Notes: generated by a model not told the origin, from the sequence alone. DNA of 64,000 nt from Nocardia mexicana NBRC 108244 (GCF_001613165.1 NZ_BDBV01000018.1:42968-106967); one strand, 5' to 3'; shown: positions 17,314-26,231, counted from the stretch's first letter. Program-made: numbers and translations.

Positions 17314-18791
17314 CCTCGGCCGCGGCGGTGGCGGTCGCGCTGTTCGCCGTCGCGATGGCCGCGACGGTCGCGATCGGGGTGCTGTCCGGCCGGGGCCGGG
17401 AACGCTCGATGGCGGAGTGGTCGGTATCCGGGCGCGGGCTGGGCACGGTGTTCGTGCTGCTGCTCATGGCGGGCGAGTCGTATACGAGCTTCTCGTTCCT
17501 CGGCGCCGCCGGATGGTCGTACAAATACGGCGTCCCCATCTTCTATCTGATCGCGTACCTGAGCACCGGACTCGTCGTCGCCTACTTCGTCGCCCCGCTG
17601 ATCTGGACCTATTGCGCCCGGCACCATCTGGTGTCGATCGCCGACATCGCCGAGCACCGCTTCTCCTCGCGCCGCCTCGGCATCGTCGTCGCCGTCGTCT
17701 GCACCGTATTCCTGATTCCCTACGTGCAGCTGCAGATCCAGGGCATGGGCGTGGTCGTCAACGCCATGTCCTACGGCGCGATCGATCTGAAGGTGGCCGC
17801 CGTGGTGTCGTTCGTCGTGGCCGAGGCGTTCATCCTCGCGTCGGGCCTGCGCGGCTCGGCCTGGGTGAGCGTGCTGAAGGACGGGCTCGCGGTGCTGGCG
17901 GTGCTGTTCCTGGCGATCTACGTGCCCTGGCACTACTTCGACGGTCCCGGCGAACTGCTGGATCGTCTCGTCGCGGAGAAGCCGCAGTGGCTGACCTTCC
18001 CGGGCGCGGGCGGGGGCACGTTCGGTGCGGCCTGGTTCGTCTCGACGATCCTGCTGAACGTGGCGACCATCTGCATCTTCCCGACCACCGTCGCCGGATA
18101 CCTGTCGGCCGCCGGACCCACCCCGCTGCGCCGCAATTCGATGCTGCTGCCCTGGTATCAGCTGCTGCTGTGCATCCCGATGTTCATCGGCGCCGCCGCG
18201 CTGTTCGTGGTGCCCGCGCTGTCGAATCCGGATCTGGCCCTGTTCGAGCTGGTCACCGACTCGCTGCCGCCCGCGGTGGTGGCGGTGATCGGAATCGCGG
18301 GGGCGCTGTCGGCGATCGTGCCGATGAGCGTGTTCCTGGTGTCGATCGGAACGCTGTGGGGCCGCACCATTCTCGGCGGTGGCCTGCACGGGACGCGGCG
18401 GGCCGACGGCATCACCGATCGCGGGCAGCGCGGCCGGTCGCAGCTGGTCTGCTTCGTCGTGGGCGCGCTGGCGCTGGCGGGAGCGCTGATCTACCCGAGT
18501 GCGCTGGTCGATCTGTCGGTGCTGTCCTACGAGGGCATCGCGCAACTGCTGCCCGCCGTGCTGGTCGGGCTGTACTGGCGGCGACTGACGGCGGGCGGCG
18601 TCACGGCCGGGCTGCTGGTGGGCACCGCGATCGTGCTGATCCTGCACGCCCTGGGCCGCGACCCGCTGTTCGGGGTGAACGGCGGGCTCATCGCGCTGGT
18701 CGCCAATCTGGCCGTTGCCGTGGTCGTTTCGCTGGTCACCGGGACCGCTGACCGGGTACCGCCAGTCGGAGCACTCTCCGCCTCGCAGTGA
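17310..18791 (+). CDS. Sodium:solute symporter (SSS family, monocarboxylate-type)
   Basis: A 493-aa integral membrane protein with about 13 hydrophobic segments and the SSS features SVSGRGLGTVFVLLLMAGE, GAAGWSYKYGVP, ADIAEHRFSSRRLG and YEGIAQLLPAVLVGLYWRR. The DUF3311-SSS pairing resembles MctP/YhjB-type carriers of short-chain monocarboxylates, so uptake of lactate, pyruvate, acetate or similar acids is likely but not proven. GTG 17310 overlaps the DUF3311 stop. Confidence 0.9.
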   Translation: MTSAAAVAVALFAVAMAATVAIGVLSGRGRERSMAEWSVSGRGLGTVFVLLLMAGESYTSFSFLGAAGWSYKYGVPIFYLIAYLSTGLVVAYFVAPLIWTYCARHHLVSIADIAEHRFSSRRLGIVVAVVCTVFLIPYVQLQIQGMGVVVNAMSYGAIDLKVAAVVSFVVAEAFILASGLRGSAWVSVLKDGLAVLAVLFLAIYVPWHYFDGPGELLDRLVAEKPQWLTFPGAGGGTFGAAWFVSTILLNVATICIFPTTVAGYLSAAGPTPLRRNSMLLPWYQLLLCIPMFIGAAALFVVPALSNPDLALFELVTDSLPPAVVAVIGIAGALSAIVPMSVFLVSIGTLWGRTILGGGLHGTRRADGITDRGQRGRSQLVCFVVGALALAGALIYPSALVDLSVLSYEGIAQLLPAVLVGLYWRRLTAGGVTAGLLVGTAIVLILHALGRDPLFGVNGGLIALVANLAVAVVVSLVTGTADRVPPVGALSASQ

Positions 18792-18869
18792 GGCGAGCGG
18801 ACGCGACGCTCGGCTGCAGCGCACGTCGGCACGGTTGACCGGGCCCGCACCTCGGGGCATGGTTGGGCG

Positions 18870-19832
18870 ATGAGCAGCGAAGAGTCACGCGGGGGCGTGA
18901 CGCTGACCAATCTCGACAAGCCGTTGTTCGACGGTGCGGACGCCACCAAGCGCGACCTCGTCGACTATCTCGAATTCGTCGGCGACCGCATGGTGCGCGG
19001 GCTGCGCGACCGGCCGCTCTCGGTGGTGCGCATCCGGCCCGGGCAGGAGCCGTTCATGCAGAAGAATCTGCCCAAGTACACCCCGGAGTGGGTGGCGCGG
19101 GTGACGATGTGGGCCGAGAGTTCGCGGCGCGAGGTGACCTACGCCCTCTGCGACGACGTCCGCACGCTGCTGTGGTTCGGCAATCAGCGTGCGATCGAAT
19201 ACCACCCCTTGCTGCTGCTCACCGACCACACCGCCGGGCCCACCCACCTCGTGCTCGACCTCGATCCCCCGTCCGGCCAACACTTCCGGCAGGCCGTGGC
19301 GGCCGCCCGTCTCATCAAGGAGGCCCTGGGCAACGACGGCCTGGCGGGCGCGGTGAAGACCAGCGGCGCCAAGGGCCTGCACGTCTTCGTTCCGGTCGAA
19401 CCGGGCATCGCGATCGAGGACGCCGCGGCCGCCACCCGCGCCGTCGCCGCCCGCGCCGAACGGATCGACCCCGACCTGGCCACCACCGCGTTCATCCGAG
19501 AGGACCGCGGCGGCAAGGTCTTCCTCGATTCCACGCGGTCCGGCGGAGCCACCGTGGTCGCGGCCTACAGCCCCCGCGTGCGCCCCGGGGCGCCGGTGTC
19601 GTTCCCGCTGTCGTGGACCGAGCTCGACGACGTCGTTCCGGGCGATTTCACGATCCATACGGCGGCAGCGCAACTCGCGGACCGGGACCCGTGGCGCGAC
19701 GAGATGCCCGCGCCGCAGGCACTTCCGGCCGATCTGGTCGAGGAGGGCCACACCATCCCCATCGCGCGGGTGCAGGCCATGCACGAGGGGAAGCGCCGCG
19801 CCCGCGCACGCCGTGCCGCCGAGGACTCTTGA
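18870..19832 (+). CDS. Stand-alone LigD-type primase-polymerase (AEP)
   Basis: A 320-aa protein matching the polymerase domain of LigD: TNLDKPLF, EFVGDRMVRGL, RIRPGQEPFMQKNLP, the catalytic LVLDLDPPSG with two metal-binding aspartates, KTSGAKGLHVFVP, and the third metal-binding region ending in PVSFPLSWTELDDV. No ligase or phosphoesterase domain is attached, and no Ku or ligase gene is nearby. Such split polymerases act in NHEJ or excision-type repair by filling gaps, often inserting ribonucleotides. The reading frame is intact. Confidence 0.92.
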   Translation: MSSEESRGGVTLTNLDKPLFDGADATKRDLVDYLEFVGDRMVRGLRDRPLSVVRIRPGQEPFMQKNLPKYTPEWVARVTMWAESSRREVTYALCDDVRTLLWFGNQRAIEYHPLLLLTDHTAGPTHLVLDLDPPSGQHFRQAVAAARLIKEALGNDGLAGAVKTSGAKGLHVFVPVEPGIAIEDAAAATRAVAARAERIDPDLATTAFIREDRGGKVFLDSTRSGGATVVAAYSPRVRPGAPVSFPLSWTELDDVVPGDFTIHTAAAQLADRDPWRDEMPAPQALPADLVEEGHTIPIARVQAMHEGKRRARARRAAEDS

Positions 19833-20608
19833 CGGGCCGACGAATACGGACCGAACGGTACGTATCGTGCGCGGAACGGCCACTCTCCCAAACTAATCCG
19901 GTGACCAGTATGTAATCGGGGCTAATAAAAACTTGCATCACGGTTTGAGTGACTATTTACTGGGTAATTGCCACAGCGTGCGCGAGCATCGCCCGCCAGA
20001 ACTGGCGGAGCGCAACCATGAGGAGCGCGGCATGTTCGATATTGCCTACCGTCGAGCCCAGCTCGATGAGGATACGCAACGCATTACACCAATGCCGGTC
20101 GACGGCGAATCCGACAGTGCACAACGCGTCGGGGAATTCCGCACGGAACCGGCAATTCACACATCGGAGACGGCTGAAAAGCTGTTGACTTAGCGACGTC
20201 TCACCGATGTCGGGTCAAATGACCTTCGCAGAAAGTATGTCTATAACGCGGAATTCCGACCGTTCCACAACGGCCGGTGGTTCGCGGTTGCCAGCACATG
20301 AATAATTCCCGACGACCGGAGGGCAGTGCGGTGAATGCTGAGAAGGCCCGAAGCCTGCAGCACCGACCGTGAAAGAATCATCACAGCCGTCGCCTGCTGC
20401 AGAGGCGGATCTCTGGCTGACGCAATATCGCGATTGTGGCTGTGAACCAGTGGGATTGACGCCGGACAAAGCTCGATTCGTGCGCACGGTGCACGCCGGC
20501 CATGGTCCCGGATGCCACCAATACCTGGCCGCTGCGGCCTTTTTGAGCACAGTGGTCGATACAGCGAACGACTCGGTCACAACTCCACACCATCGAGGAG
20601 GAAGTACC
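19833..20608. other. Lower-GC intergenic stretch before the glycosyltransferase
   Basis: This 776-bp interval is clearly richer in A/T than its flanks (for example ctaataaaaacttgcatcac near 19922). It contains one weakly supported 53-codon ORF at 20032. From GTG 20369 the glycosyltransferase frame is open upstream for 80 more codons, but third-position GC is lower than in the gene and no ribosome binding site is seen. It may hold a long leader or be of foreign origin. Confidence 0.4.
20032..20193 (+). CDS. Possible 53-aa small protein
   Basis: ATG 20032 follows AGGAGCGCGGC, a convincing ribosome binding site, and the frame runs 53 codons to a TAG at 20191-20193. The product (MFDIAYRRAQLDEDTQRITP...) is hydrophilic and charged with no recognisable domain. 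Its base composition is lower in GC than the surrounding genes. It may be a real small gene or chance. Confidence 0.3.
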   Translation: MFDIAYRRAQLDEDTQRITPMPVDGESDSAQRVGEFRTEPAIHTSETAEKLLT

Positions 20609-21787
20609 ATGAGCAGTACCCAGTCCGGCACGGATTCGATCCTTCACCAGCTCCGCGGATCCGGCTCGCCGCTGCACATCGTGATGGTCGCACCCCCGTA
20701 CTTCGAGGTACCACCGGCCGGTTACGGCGGTGTCGAAGCAGTGGTCGCCCAGCTCGCCGATGCGCTCGTCGACTGCGGACACCGGGTCACGCTGCTGGGT
20801 GCGGGTCGTTCCGGGACCAAGGCCAATTTCGTGCGAGTGTGGGACGACATTCTCGCGGACCGGCTCGGCGATCCTTTCCCCGAGGTCCTGAATGCACTCA
20901 AGGTCCGCCGCATCATCACTGAGATCGCGCAGCACGACCGAATAGACATCGTGCACGATCACACCTTCGCGGGACCGCTGAATGCCCCGATGTACAAGGA
21001 GCTCGGCATTCCGTCGGTGGTGACCGTGCACGGCCCCGTCGACGGTGATGCAGGGGAATACTATCGAGCGCTGGGCGATACGGCCCACCTGGTCGCCATC
21101 AGCGACCGGCAGCGCTCACTGGCGGCCGAGCTGAACTGGCTTGGGCGCGTGTACAACTCGATCCGGCCGAGCGAGTTCCCATTCCAGGACGAAAAGCAGA
21201 ATTTCGCACTGTTCCTGGGCCGCTACGCGTCCTACAAGGGGCCGGACCTGGCATTGGAGGCGGCGCATGCCGCGGATATTCCACTGGTCCTCGCGGCAAA
21301 AATGAACGAACCGCCCGAAAAGGCCTATTTCGAACGTTCGGTGCGGCCGTTGCTGTCCGATCGCGATGTCGTATTCGGCGAGGCCGATGCGGTTGCCAAG
21401 AAGCTGCTGCTCTCACAAGCGCGCTGCTTGCTGTTCCCGATTCGCTGGGAAGAACCGTTCGGCATCGTGATGATCGAGGCCATGGTGTGCGGCACCCCGG
21501 TGGTGGCCCTGCGCGGCGGCGCGGTCGCCGAGGTCATCGAGGACGGCGTCACCGGCATCATCTGTGACGACCCGGCCGAACTCCCCGCCGCGATCGCCAA
21601 GGCCGGGGACATCGATCCCGCCGCGTGCCGTCGCCGCGTCATGGAGCGCTTCTCGACCGAGCACCTGGGCGCCGGATACGAGGCGGTCTACTACGCCGCC
21701 CTCGACTCCGCGGAACTGCCGCGGATCCCCGCCGCCCCCGCCGGTCGGCGGCGCAGCCGCACCCTCTCGGTCGCCAGCAACGGCTGA
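20609..21787 (+). CDS. GT4-family glycosyltransferase
   Basis: A 392-aa protein. ATG 20609 follows GAGGAGGAAGTACC. The GT-B fold is evident: the N-terminal domain opens HIVMVAPPYFEVPPAGYGGVE with the glycine-rich acceptor loop, and DIVHDHTFAGP and TVHGPVDGD follow. The C-terminal domain has FLGRYASYKGPDLALEAA and the donor-site WEEPFGIVMIEAMVCGTPVVAL (E-x7-E type). It is a retaining GT4 enzyme using an NDP-sugar. The acceptor is unknown, and no neighbouring polysaccharide gene points to one. The frame continues upstream of the ATG without a stop to GTG 20369. Confidence 0.9.
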   Translation: MSSTQSGTDSILHQLRGSGSPLHIVMVAPPYFEVPPAGYGGVEAVVAQLADALVDCGHRVTLLGAGRSGTKANFVRVWDDILADRLGDPFPEVLNALKVRRIITEIAQHDRIDIVHDHTFAGPLNAPMYKELGIPSVVTVHGPVDGDAGEYYRALGDTAHLVAISDRQRSLAAELNWLGRVYNSIRPSEFPFQDEKQNFALFLGRYASYKGPDLALEAAHAADIPLVLAAKMNEPPEKAYFERSVRPLLSDRDVVFGEADAVAKKLLLSQARCLLFPIRWEEPFGIVMIEAMVCGTPVVALRGGAVAEVIEDGVTGIICDDPAELPAAIAKAGDIDPAACRRRVMERFSTEHLGAGYEAVYYAALDSAELPRIPAAPAGRRRSRTLSVASNG

Positions 21788-21829
21788 GACCGAAGGTAAT
21801 TCGGCGCCAACCGATTGCCGATGATCGAT

Positions 21830-21861
21830 CGCGCCCGAGCCGGACCACCGGCTCGGGCGCG
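21830..21861. terminator. Perfect 13-bp hairpin between glycosyltransferase and marR
   Basis: Arms 21830-21842 (cgcgcccgagccg) and 21849-21861 are exact reverse complements with a 6-nt loop. The hairpin lies between convergent genes: 43 bp past the glycosyltransferase stop and 32 bp past the marR stop. It can serve both directions. Confidence 0.75.
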
Positions 21862-21892
21862 CGGCGTCATCGCCGAAAGCGGTGCCATCGGC

Positions 21893-22462
21893 TCAGTGCT
21901 CCAGACCGCCGAGCCGCCCTTCCAGCATCAGCAGCAGGTCGCCGAGTATCGCCGCCAGTTCCGCGCGCTCATTCGCCGGGAGTCCCGAGAGCAGGTTGTG
22001 CTCGTAGGAAAGCTGTTGTGGCAGTACGCGATCCACCAACTCCCGGCCCGCGTCGGTAAGGCCGAGATGGGCGACGCGGCGATCGCGGCCATCGATGCGG
22101 CGGGAGACCAGTCCGCGATTCTCCAGTCCCCGAACGCGTTTGGTGACGGCGGCGGGTGACGCGAAGGTCTCGCGCGCGAGTCGGCCGGGGGTCAGCTCGG
22201 CGCCGACCCGGCGCAGCGCGCACAGGATGTCGAACTCGGGCCGGGTCAGATCGGCCCGCCCCAGCGGTGCGTCCGTCACCTGCTGCAGCAGCGCGGCACA
22301 CCGGTTGATGCGCCCGATGACCGCCACCGGTTCGGTATCGAGGTCCGGATGCACGCCGGCCCACTGCCGCAGCACCCCGGCAACCGCGTCCTCCGACGGT
22401 CTCCGGCCGACATCCCGCGGCACGGCGACACCACCGCCGCCCGGTTCTTCCACCACCGACAC
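21893..22462 (-). CDS. MarR-family transcriptional regulator
   Basis: A 189-aa protein with a MarR winged helix: RINRCAALLQQ, LTRPEFDILCALRRVG, LTPGRLARETFASPAAVTKRVRGLENRGLVSR (recognition helix) and the wing DGRDRRVAHLGLTDAGREL. A 45-residue N-terminal extension is predicted from the GTG at 22462, which has no good ribosome binding site, so the true start may be further in. It lies downstream of the FUSC exporter on the same strand. A palindrome in front of that exporter (24812-24827) is a candidate operator. Confidence 0.88.
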   Translation of the reverse strand: MSVVEEPGGGGVAVPRDVGRRPSEDAVAGVLRQWAGVHPDLDTEPVAVIGRINRCAALLQQVTDAPLGRADLTRPEFDILCALRRVGAELTPGRLARETFASPAAVTKRVRGLENRGLVSRRIDGRDRRVAHLGLTDAGRELVDRVLPQQLSYEHNLLSGLPANERAELAAILGDLLLMLEGRLGGLEH

Positions 22463-22624
22463 ACGATCACCGCCCTAACGACGCAGCATCAACCACGGTT
22501 TCCCCGCGGCCGCCCACTGTTGACCCACCACCACTACCCGACCACACCACCGAACGATCACCCACCAACCGAGCAACACCCCGGCCACCTCACCGAACGA
22601 CCGTCCCCGACCCCGCGCCGACCG

Positions 22625-22680
22625 ACAGATGATGTCACCGGTCGCGCCGTGAACTCGGCGAACAGCCGATGCCCGGTGCA
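22625..22680 (-). pseudogene. Remnant matching the C-terminus of the adjacent FUSC protein
   Basis: Minus-strand translation from 22680 gives CTGHRLFAEFTARPVT, closely matching the end of the neighbouring exporter, RTGHRLLAELSPRPVT: 11 of the last 15 positions are identical. The fragment lies about 95 bp beyond the exporter stop. It looks like the tail of a duplicated or rearranged FUSC gene. The rest of the 312-bp gap (22463-22774) holds no other gene I can support. Confidence 0.5.
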
Positions 22681-22702
22681 CCGGCAACACACTGCACCGG
22701 GC
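22671..22702. terminator. 10-bp hairpin downstream of the FUSC gene
   Basis: Arms gcccggtgca (22671-22680) and tgcaccgggc (22693-22702) are exact reverse complements with a 12-nt loop. Located past the FUSC stop on the minus strand, it could end that transcript before marR. Confidence 0.5.
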
Positions 22703-22774
22703 ACCGACGTAACCCGACTCCCGGAGTACTCCACGCCTGCACGACCTGTGGAGCCGACTCCGCACCGGCCGCCA

Positions 22775-24793
22775 TCAGCGGACAGTCACCGGCCGCGGTG
22801 ACAGCTCGGCGAGCAGGCGATGTCCCGTGCGTTCGGCCGCCACCACCCGCTCCTGCGGTACCGGCGCGCTCCACCACTCTCCCGATGCGGTGTCGGAGGC
22901 TTCGCGTAGTTCGATCAATGCGGCCGCCAGGCGCTCTCGCGCGGCGAGCCGCCCGTCCGGCGTGCGGGCCTGCACCATGGCGGCGTCGACCGTGCGCAGG
23001 GCGGCGTCCACCCGGCCGGTCACCCGCCTGTTCGGAATGGCGAGGCAGACCAGCATGCCCACCGCGGCGCCCACGCAGGTGTCGAGCCACCGGTCGGCGA
23101 CCAGTTCCCGGGCCGGGTGGCGGAGCGCGAACTCGGTCATCACCAGTGCCATCGGCGTGACGAATACGGTGGCCAGGGCGTAGTTGCGGGAGATGGTCGC
23201 CTCCACCACCAGCTGGCATGCGAGCGCCACCAAGACGAGAACGGCGGCGCTGCGCAACAGCGGCACGAGCGCGGTGAACAGCAGCACGCCGCCGAGATTA
23301 CCCAGCACGCGCTGCACCGCACGCTGCCACGTGAGCGCCGTATTCGCGACATACACGGCCGCCGCCGTCACCACGGCCCAATACGGCCGGTCCACGCCCA
23401 GCGCCATCGAGGCCCACCCCGCCGCGGCGCTGCCGATCGCGACCCGGGCCCCGATCGGAAACAGCGGCGAAGAAGGAGCGAAAGCCCTTGCCACCCGGCG
23501 CAATCCACGATCCCGACGATCGGCGGCCCGCTCCACCGCCAGCCCGAGCACCTCCGCATCCTCCCCCGCAACCCGATCCACCACCGGCACCGGATGCCCA
23601 CCCCGCAACGCACCGGCCCAGCCCTCCAACACCTCGGCCGGATTCGACTGCGACACCCCAGCTCGCGAGCCGGTAGCACGTCCAGGAACATCGCCGGGAG
23701 CACGTCCAGGAACATCCAGGCTTGGTCGGCCCTCGTCATCCCGGCATGCGTCCGGCCGGGATCCACACCGCGCGGCAAGGTTCCGGCCGACAGCACGCCG
23801 GAGCGACGGAGGGAACACCGATGCACCCTTCCCGGAGGTACCACCGGCCGCCCCGGCTGTGTCCGTCCGCGGAGTCCCAGCGTGTGAACTGTCGTGTGCA
23901 ACAGCCCGATCCGGCCGTGGGGCCACGGCGTGCGAATCTTCGAAGGCGGCAGCCTCTCCCGATCGCGGCGCTGAGGTGCGCAGGCTCCCGGGCGGGTGGC
24001 GGTGGGCCGCGGCCGCCAGGGATTCGGCGCGGACGACGAGGTGTGCCAGTGCCTCGAGTTCGGCCGCGCGGGCCGTCGTCCGCGCGGGAACCAGGCGCAG
24101 CGCGTGCCAGGCCGCCTGTACGGCCGCGGCGGTTTCGTAGCGCAGGCGGGGCGCGGCCGGGTCGTCAGCCGAGAGCAGGCGTGCCGTCGACTCGAGGGCA
24201 CGGGCCACCGCTCGCCGCTCGGGACCGTGCGGGCGAATCAGGCTGGGCGCCAGGCACACCAGCCACGCCAGCACTCCCCCCGCCAGGACCAGGGTCAGAT
24301 GCCAGGGCAGGTCGGTCAGGCGGGTCGGCAGGAACGCGGCGGTGGCGGTGACGAAGGTCAGGATGACGTTCCCGGGCGGCCCGATCCGCGTCGCATCGCA
24401 GACGACCTTGAACACCCCGGCGAGCAGCGCGATGACCGCCACCCGCACGGCCGCGGACTCTGTGAGCGCCGCCGTGGCCAGCGCGACCCCGGTACCCGCG
24501 ACCATTCCGGCCACCACCCACGCCAGTGCGCGCGCCCGCGCCGCGTACGGCAGCCCGTGCGCGTACAGCGCGCACAGCCCGCCCGCACAGGTGTAGAACG
24601 CCAGCTCCAGATGGCCGACGGCGAGCAGCACCACCTCCGGGACACCGATCGCGATCAGCGCGCTGAGCGCCGACCAGCGCCAGGTGTCGGCCACCGGCCG
24701 CAGCCGAAAGGTCCCGCGCAGTGGCATCGTCCGGCGCACGCGGCCGTACCCGCGCACGGCCGGGCCGTGCTGTCGCTGAGCAGGGGATGACAT
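22775..24793 (-). CDS. FUSC-family membrane transporter (aromatic acid/efflux type)
   Basis: A 672-aa protein with two blocks of about six transmembrane helices each (residues ~30-190 and ~455-600), joined by a long hydrophilic segment. This is the FUSC/YccS/AaeB arrangement. The second block shows RVAIGSAAAGWASMALGVDRPYWAVVTAAAVY and WQRAVQRVLGNLGG, the typical fusaric-acid-resistance motif. A disordered insertion in the linker (residues ~270-400) contains a short tandem repeat (DVPGRAPGDVPGRA). ATG 24793 is used; ATG 24727 is an alternative. It probably exports aromatic or weak-acid compounds, with the downstream MarR gene as likely regulator. Confidence 0.88.
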   Translation of the reverse strand: MSSPAQRQHGPAVRGYGRVRRTMPLRGTFRLRPVADTWRWSALSALIAIGVPEVVLLAVGHLELAFYTCAGGLCALYAHGLPYAARARALAWVVAGMVAGTGVALATAALTESAAVRVAVIALLAGVFKVVCDATRIGPPGNVILTFVTATAAFLPTRLTDLPWHLTLVLAGGVLAWLVCLAPSLIRPHGPERRAVARALESTARLLSADDPAAPRLRYETAAAVQAAWHALRLVPARTTARAAELEALAHLVVRAESLAAAAHRHPPGSLRTSAPRSGEAAAFEDSHAVAPRPDRAVAHDSSHAGTPRTDTAGAAGGTSGKGASVFPPSLRRAVGRNLAARCGSRPDACRDDEGRPSLDVPGRAPGDVPGRATGSRAGVSQSNPAEVLEGWAGALRGGHPVPVVDRVAGEDAEVLGLAVERAADRRDRGLRRVARAFAPSSPLFPIGARVAIGSAAAGWASMALGVDRPYWAVVTAAAVYVANTALTWQRAVQRVLGNLGGVLLFTALVPLLRSAAVLVLVALACQLVVEATISRNYALATVFVTPMALVMTEFALRHPARELVADRWLDTCVGAAVGMLVCLAIPNRRVTGRVDAALRTVDAAMVQARTPDGRLAARERLAAALIELREASDTASGEWWSAPVPQERVVAAERTGHRLLAELSPRPVTVR
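23675..23716. repeat. 24-bp-period tandem repeat in the FUSC linker
   Basis: The sequence agcacgtccaggaacatc occurs at 23675-23692 and again at 23699-23716. It encodes two DVPGRA units in the disordered linker between the transporter halves. The length keeps the frame. Confidence 0.75.
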
Positions 24794-24811
24794 GGCGGAA
24801 GCTTAACAGAT

Positions 24812-24827
24812 GTTTTACTTGGAAAAC
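24812..24827. promoter_or_regulatory. Palindromic operator candidate in front of the FUSC gene
   Basis: The sequence gttttacttggaaaac is an inverted repeat (6 of 7 arm bases match) centred about 27 bp upstream of the FUSC ATG. Size and position suit a MarR dimer site; the marR gene lies just downstream of the exporter. The rest of the 260-bp gap to the araC stop is A/T-rich without a gene. Confidence 0.45.
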
Positions 24828-25053
24828 TTCTCCATGCAGGCCTCCAGCTACGGTTGAATACCGACAAATCGGACATTTTCAACAGCGCGGCAGCACCTCC
24901 GGGACTTCACCCCAAGCGGACGGCACCGGCAGCTGTGCCGAATCACAAGAATTGCATAGGAAACCGCGTAAGCATTATTTTCTGTTCAACTATCAGGCGA
25001 TTGATATGGCTCCCAATTTTCGCTGATTTCCGTCCTAAGTTTTGTCCCGAAAT

Positions 25054-26091
25054 CTACTTACGTAATACCGATTGCCGGTATGCCCGCGGGCTCATACCGC
25101 GCCAGCGCGTGAAGGCATGGGTGAAGTTCGCGGTTTCGGCATAGCCGAGTCGGCGCGCCACATCCTCGACCGTCGCCGACGTACGCAACAGTTCGGCCGC
25201 CTTGATCTCGCGCACGTTGTTGAGCAGGCCACGGAACGTGACGCCCTCGTCGGCCAGGCGGCGCCGAAGTGTGCGCACCGTGACATGCAACTCCACGGCA
25301 ATCTCGGCCATCGACGGCATCCGATCCGGATCGCTCAGCAGCCGTTCCCGCACCTTCGCCGTCAAACGCCAACTCGCCCCGAGCAATTGCCGGAACGCCT
25401 CCCGGCACTGCCGTTCGAGTGCCGATGCGGTACGCGAATCTGCTTGCGGCATAGGGTGATCCAGGAACGACCGAGGCAGGACTATGACGTTCCTGGGCTG
25501 CTCGAAGGCCGTCGGATGCCGGTCGAACGGGGTGATGGCCGACAGCTCCTCACCGCGCTCCGCGGAGATCTGCATCTCGACACCGATGACCGGGATCTCG
25601 ACGTCGAGCAACTCGCCGGCCATGAAGACGAACGCCACCTCGCGCTCGACGAAGAAGTCGCGCACATCCTCGGGAATCGCCTCGCCGTCGACGACTATCG
25701 CCACCTCGTCGCCGCGGTCCTCCAGCGCGTAACGCGCCGCGACGGACACCAGGTCCTGGTAGCGGATCGTGATCGCGAGGACGTCCCCGATAGTGGGGCT
25801 GACCAGGGCGGCAAGGCCCACCATGCCGCCCTTGCCGATGGTGGCGTGCCGGGCGGTCTGTACGCCGAGGCCGGGCAGGTCGCCGAGGTGGCCGATCAGA
25901 TTTCGCGCCACGGCGAATTCCTGATCCGGCCAGATTTGCGCATTCTCGTCGGCGAGCTCGCCGGAGGTTATTCCGGTGCCCTCCAATAACAATGTTTCAT
26001 CCAGCCCGTGCGCCTGTCCGACACTGACCATCATCCGCACACTGACGCTGCTGTGGGGTAGCACGCCGGGCGGACCACCAAAGGAAACCAC
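25054..26091 (-). CDS. AraC-family regulator with arabinose-binding-type N-domain (OruR/GliR-like)
   Basis: A 345-aa protein. The N-terminal ~190 residues match the domain found in OruR-like regulators (SVGQAHGLDETLLLEGTGI, QEFAVARNLIGHLGDLPGLG, GMVGLAALVSPTIGDVL). The C-terminal ~95 residues hold the two AraC helix-turn-helix motifs: MAEIAVELHVTVRTLRRRLA and VEDVARRLGYAETANFTHAF followed by W-R-G-M-S-P-R-A-Y-R. Such proteins activate amino-acid or lipid catabolic genes in response to a ligand. The start at GTG 26091 lacks a clear ribosome binding site; ATG 26034 is possible. No target operon is evident beside it. Confidence 0.88.
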   Translation of the reverse strand: MVSFGGPPGVLPHSSVSVRMMVSVGQAHGLDETLLLEGTGITSGELADENAQIWPDQEFAVARNLIGHLGDLPGLGVQTARHATIGKGGMVGLAALVSPTIGDVLAITIRYQDLVSVAARYALEDRGDEVAIVVDGEAIPEDVRDFFVEREVAFVFMAGELLDVEIPVIGVEMQISAERGEELSAITPFDRHPTAFEQPRNVIVLPRSFLDHPMPQADSRTASALERQCREAFRQLLGASWRLTAKVRERLLSDPDRMPSMAEIAVELHVTVRTLRRRLADEGVTFRGLLNNVREIKAAELLRTSATVEDVARRLGYAETANFTHAFTRWRGMSPRAYRQSVLRK

Positions 26092-26231
26092 TGTCCGAAA
26101 TTACCAACATTCCGTCCCGTCGGCACATTCTTTCGGACAGAAATGCTGAATAGCCTCGATCACACCGGCGTCGGCGCACACCCCACACGACGCCCTCCGG
26201 TGTTTCAGGGATCGAAGAAGAGGCCTCCGAC

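Noticed and set aside
20369..20608. Using GTG 20369 as the glycosyltransferase start
   Set aside because: The GAGGAGGAAG site before ATG 20609 is much stronger and gives the standard GT4 length; the extension is kept only as a finding.
22475..22765. Minus-strand ORF of 96 codons between FUSC and marR
   Set aside because: The Arg/Val/Gly-rich product does not resemble a protein; the FUSC-tail remnant here lies in another frame.
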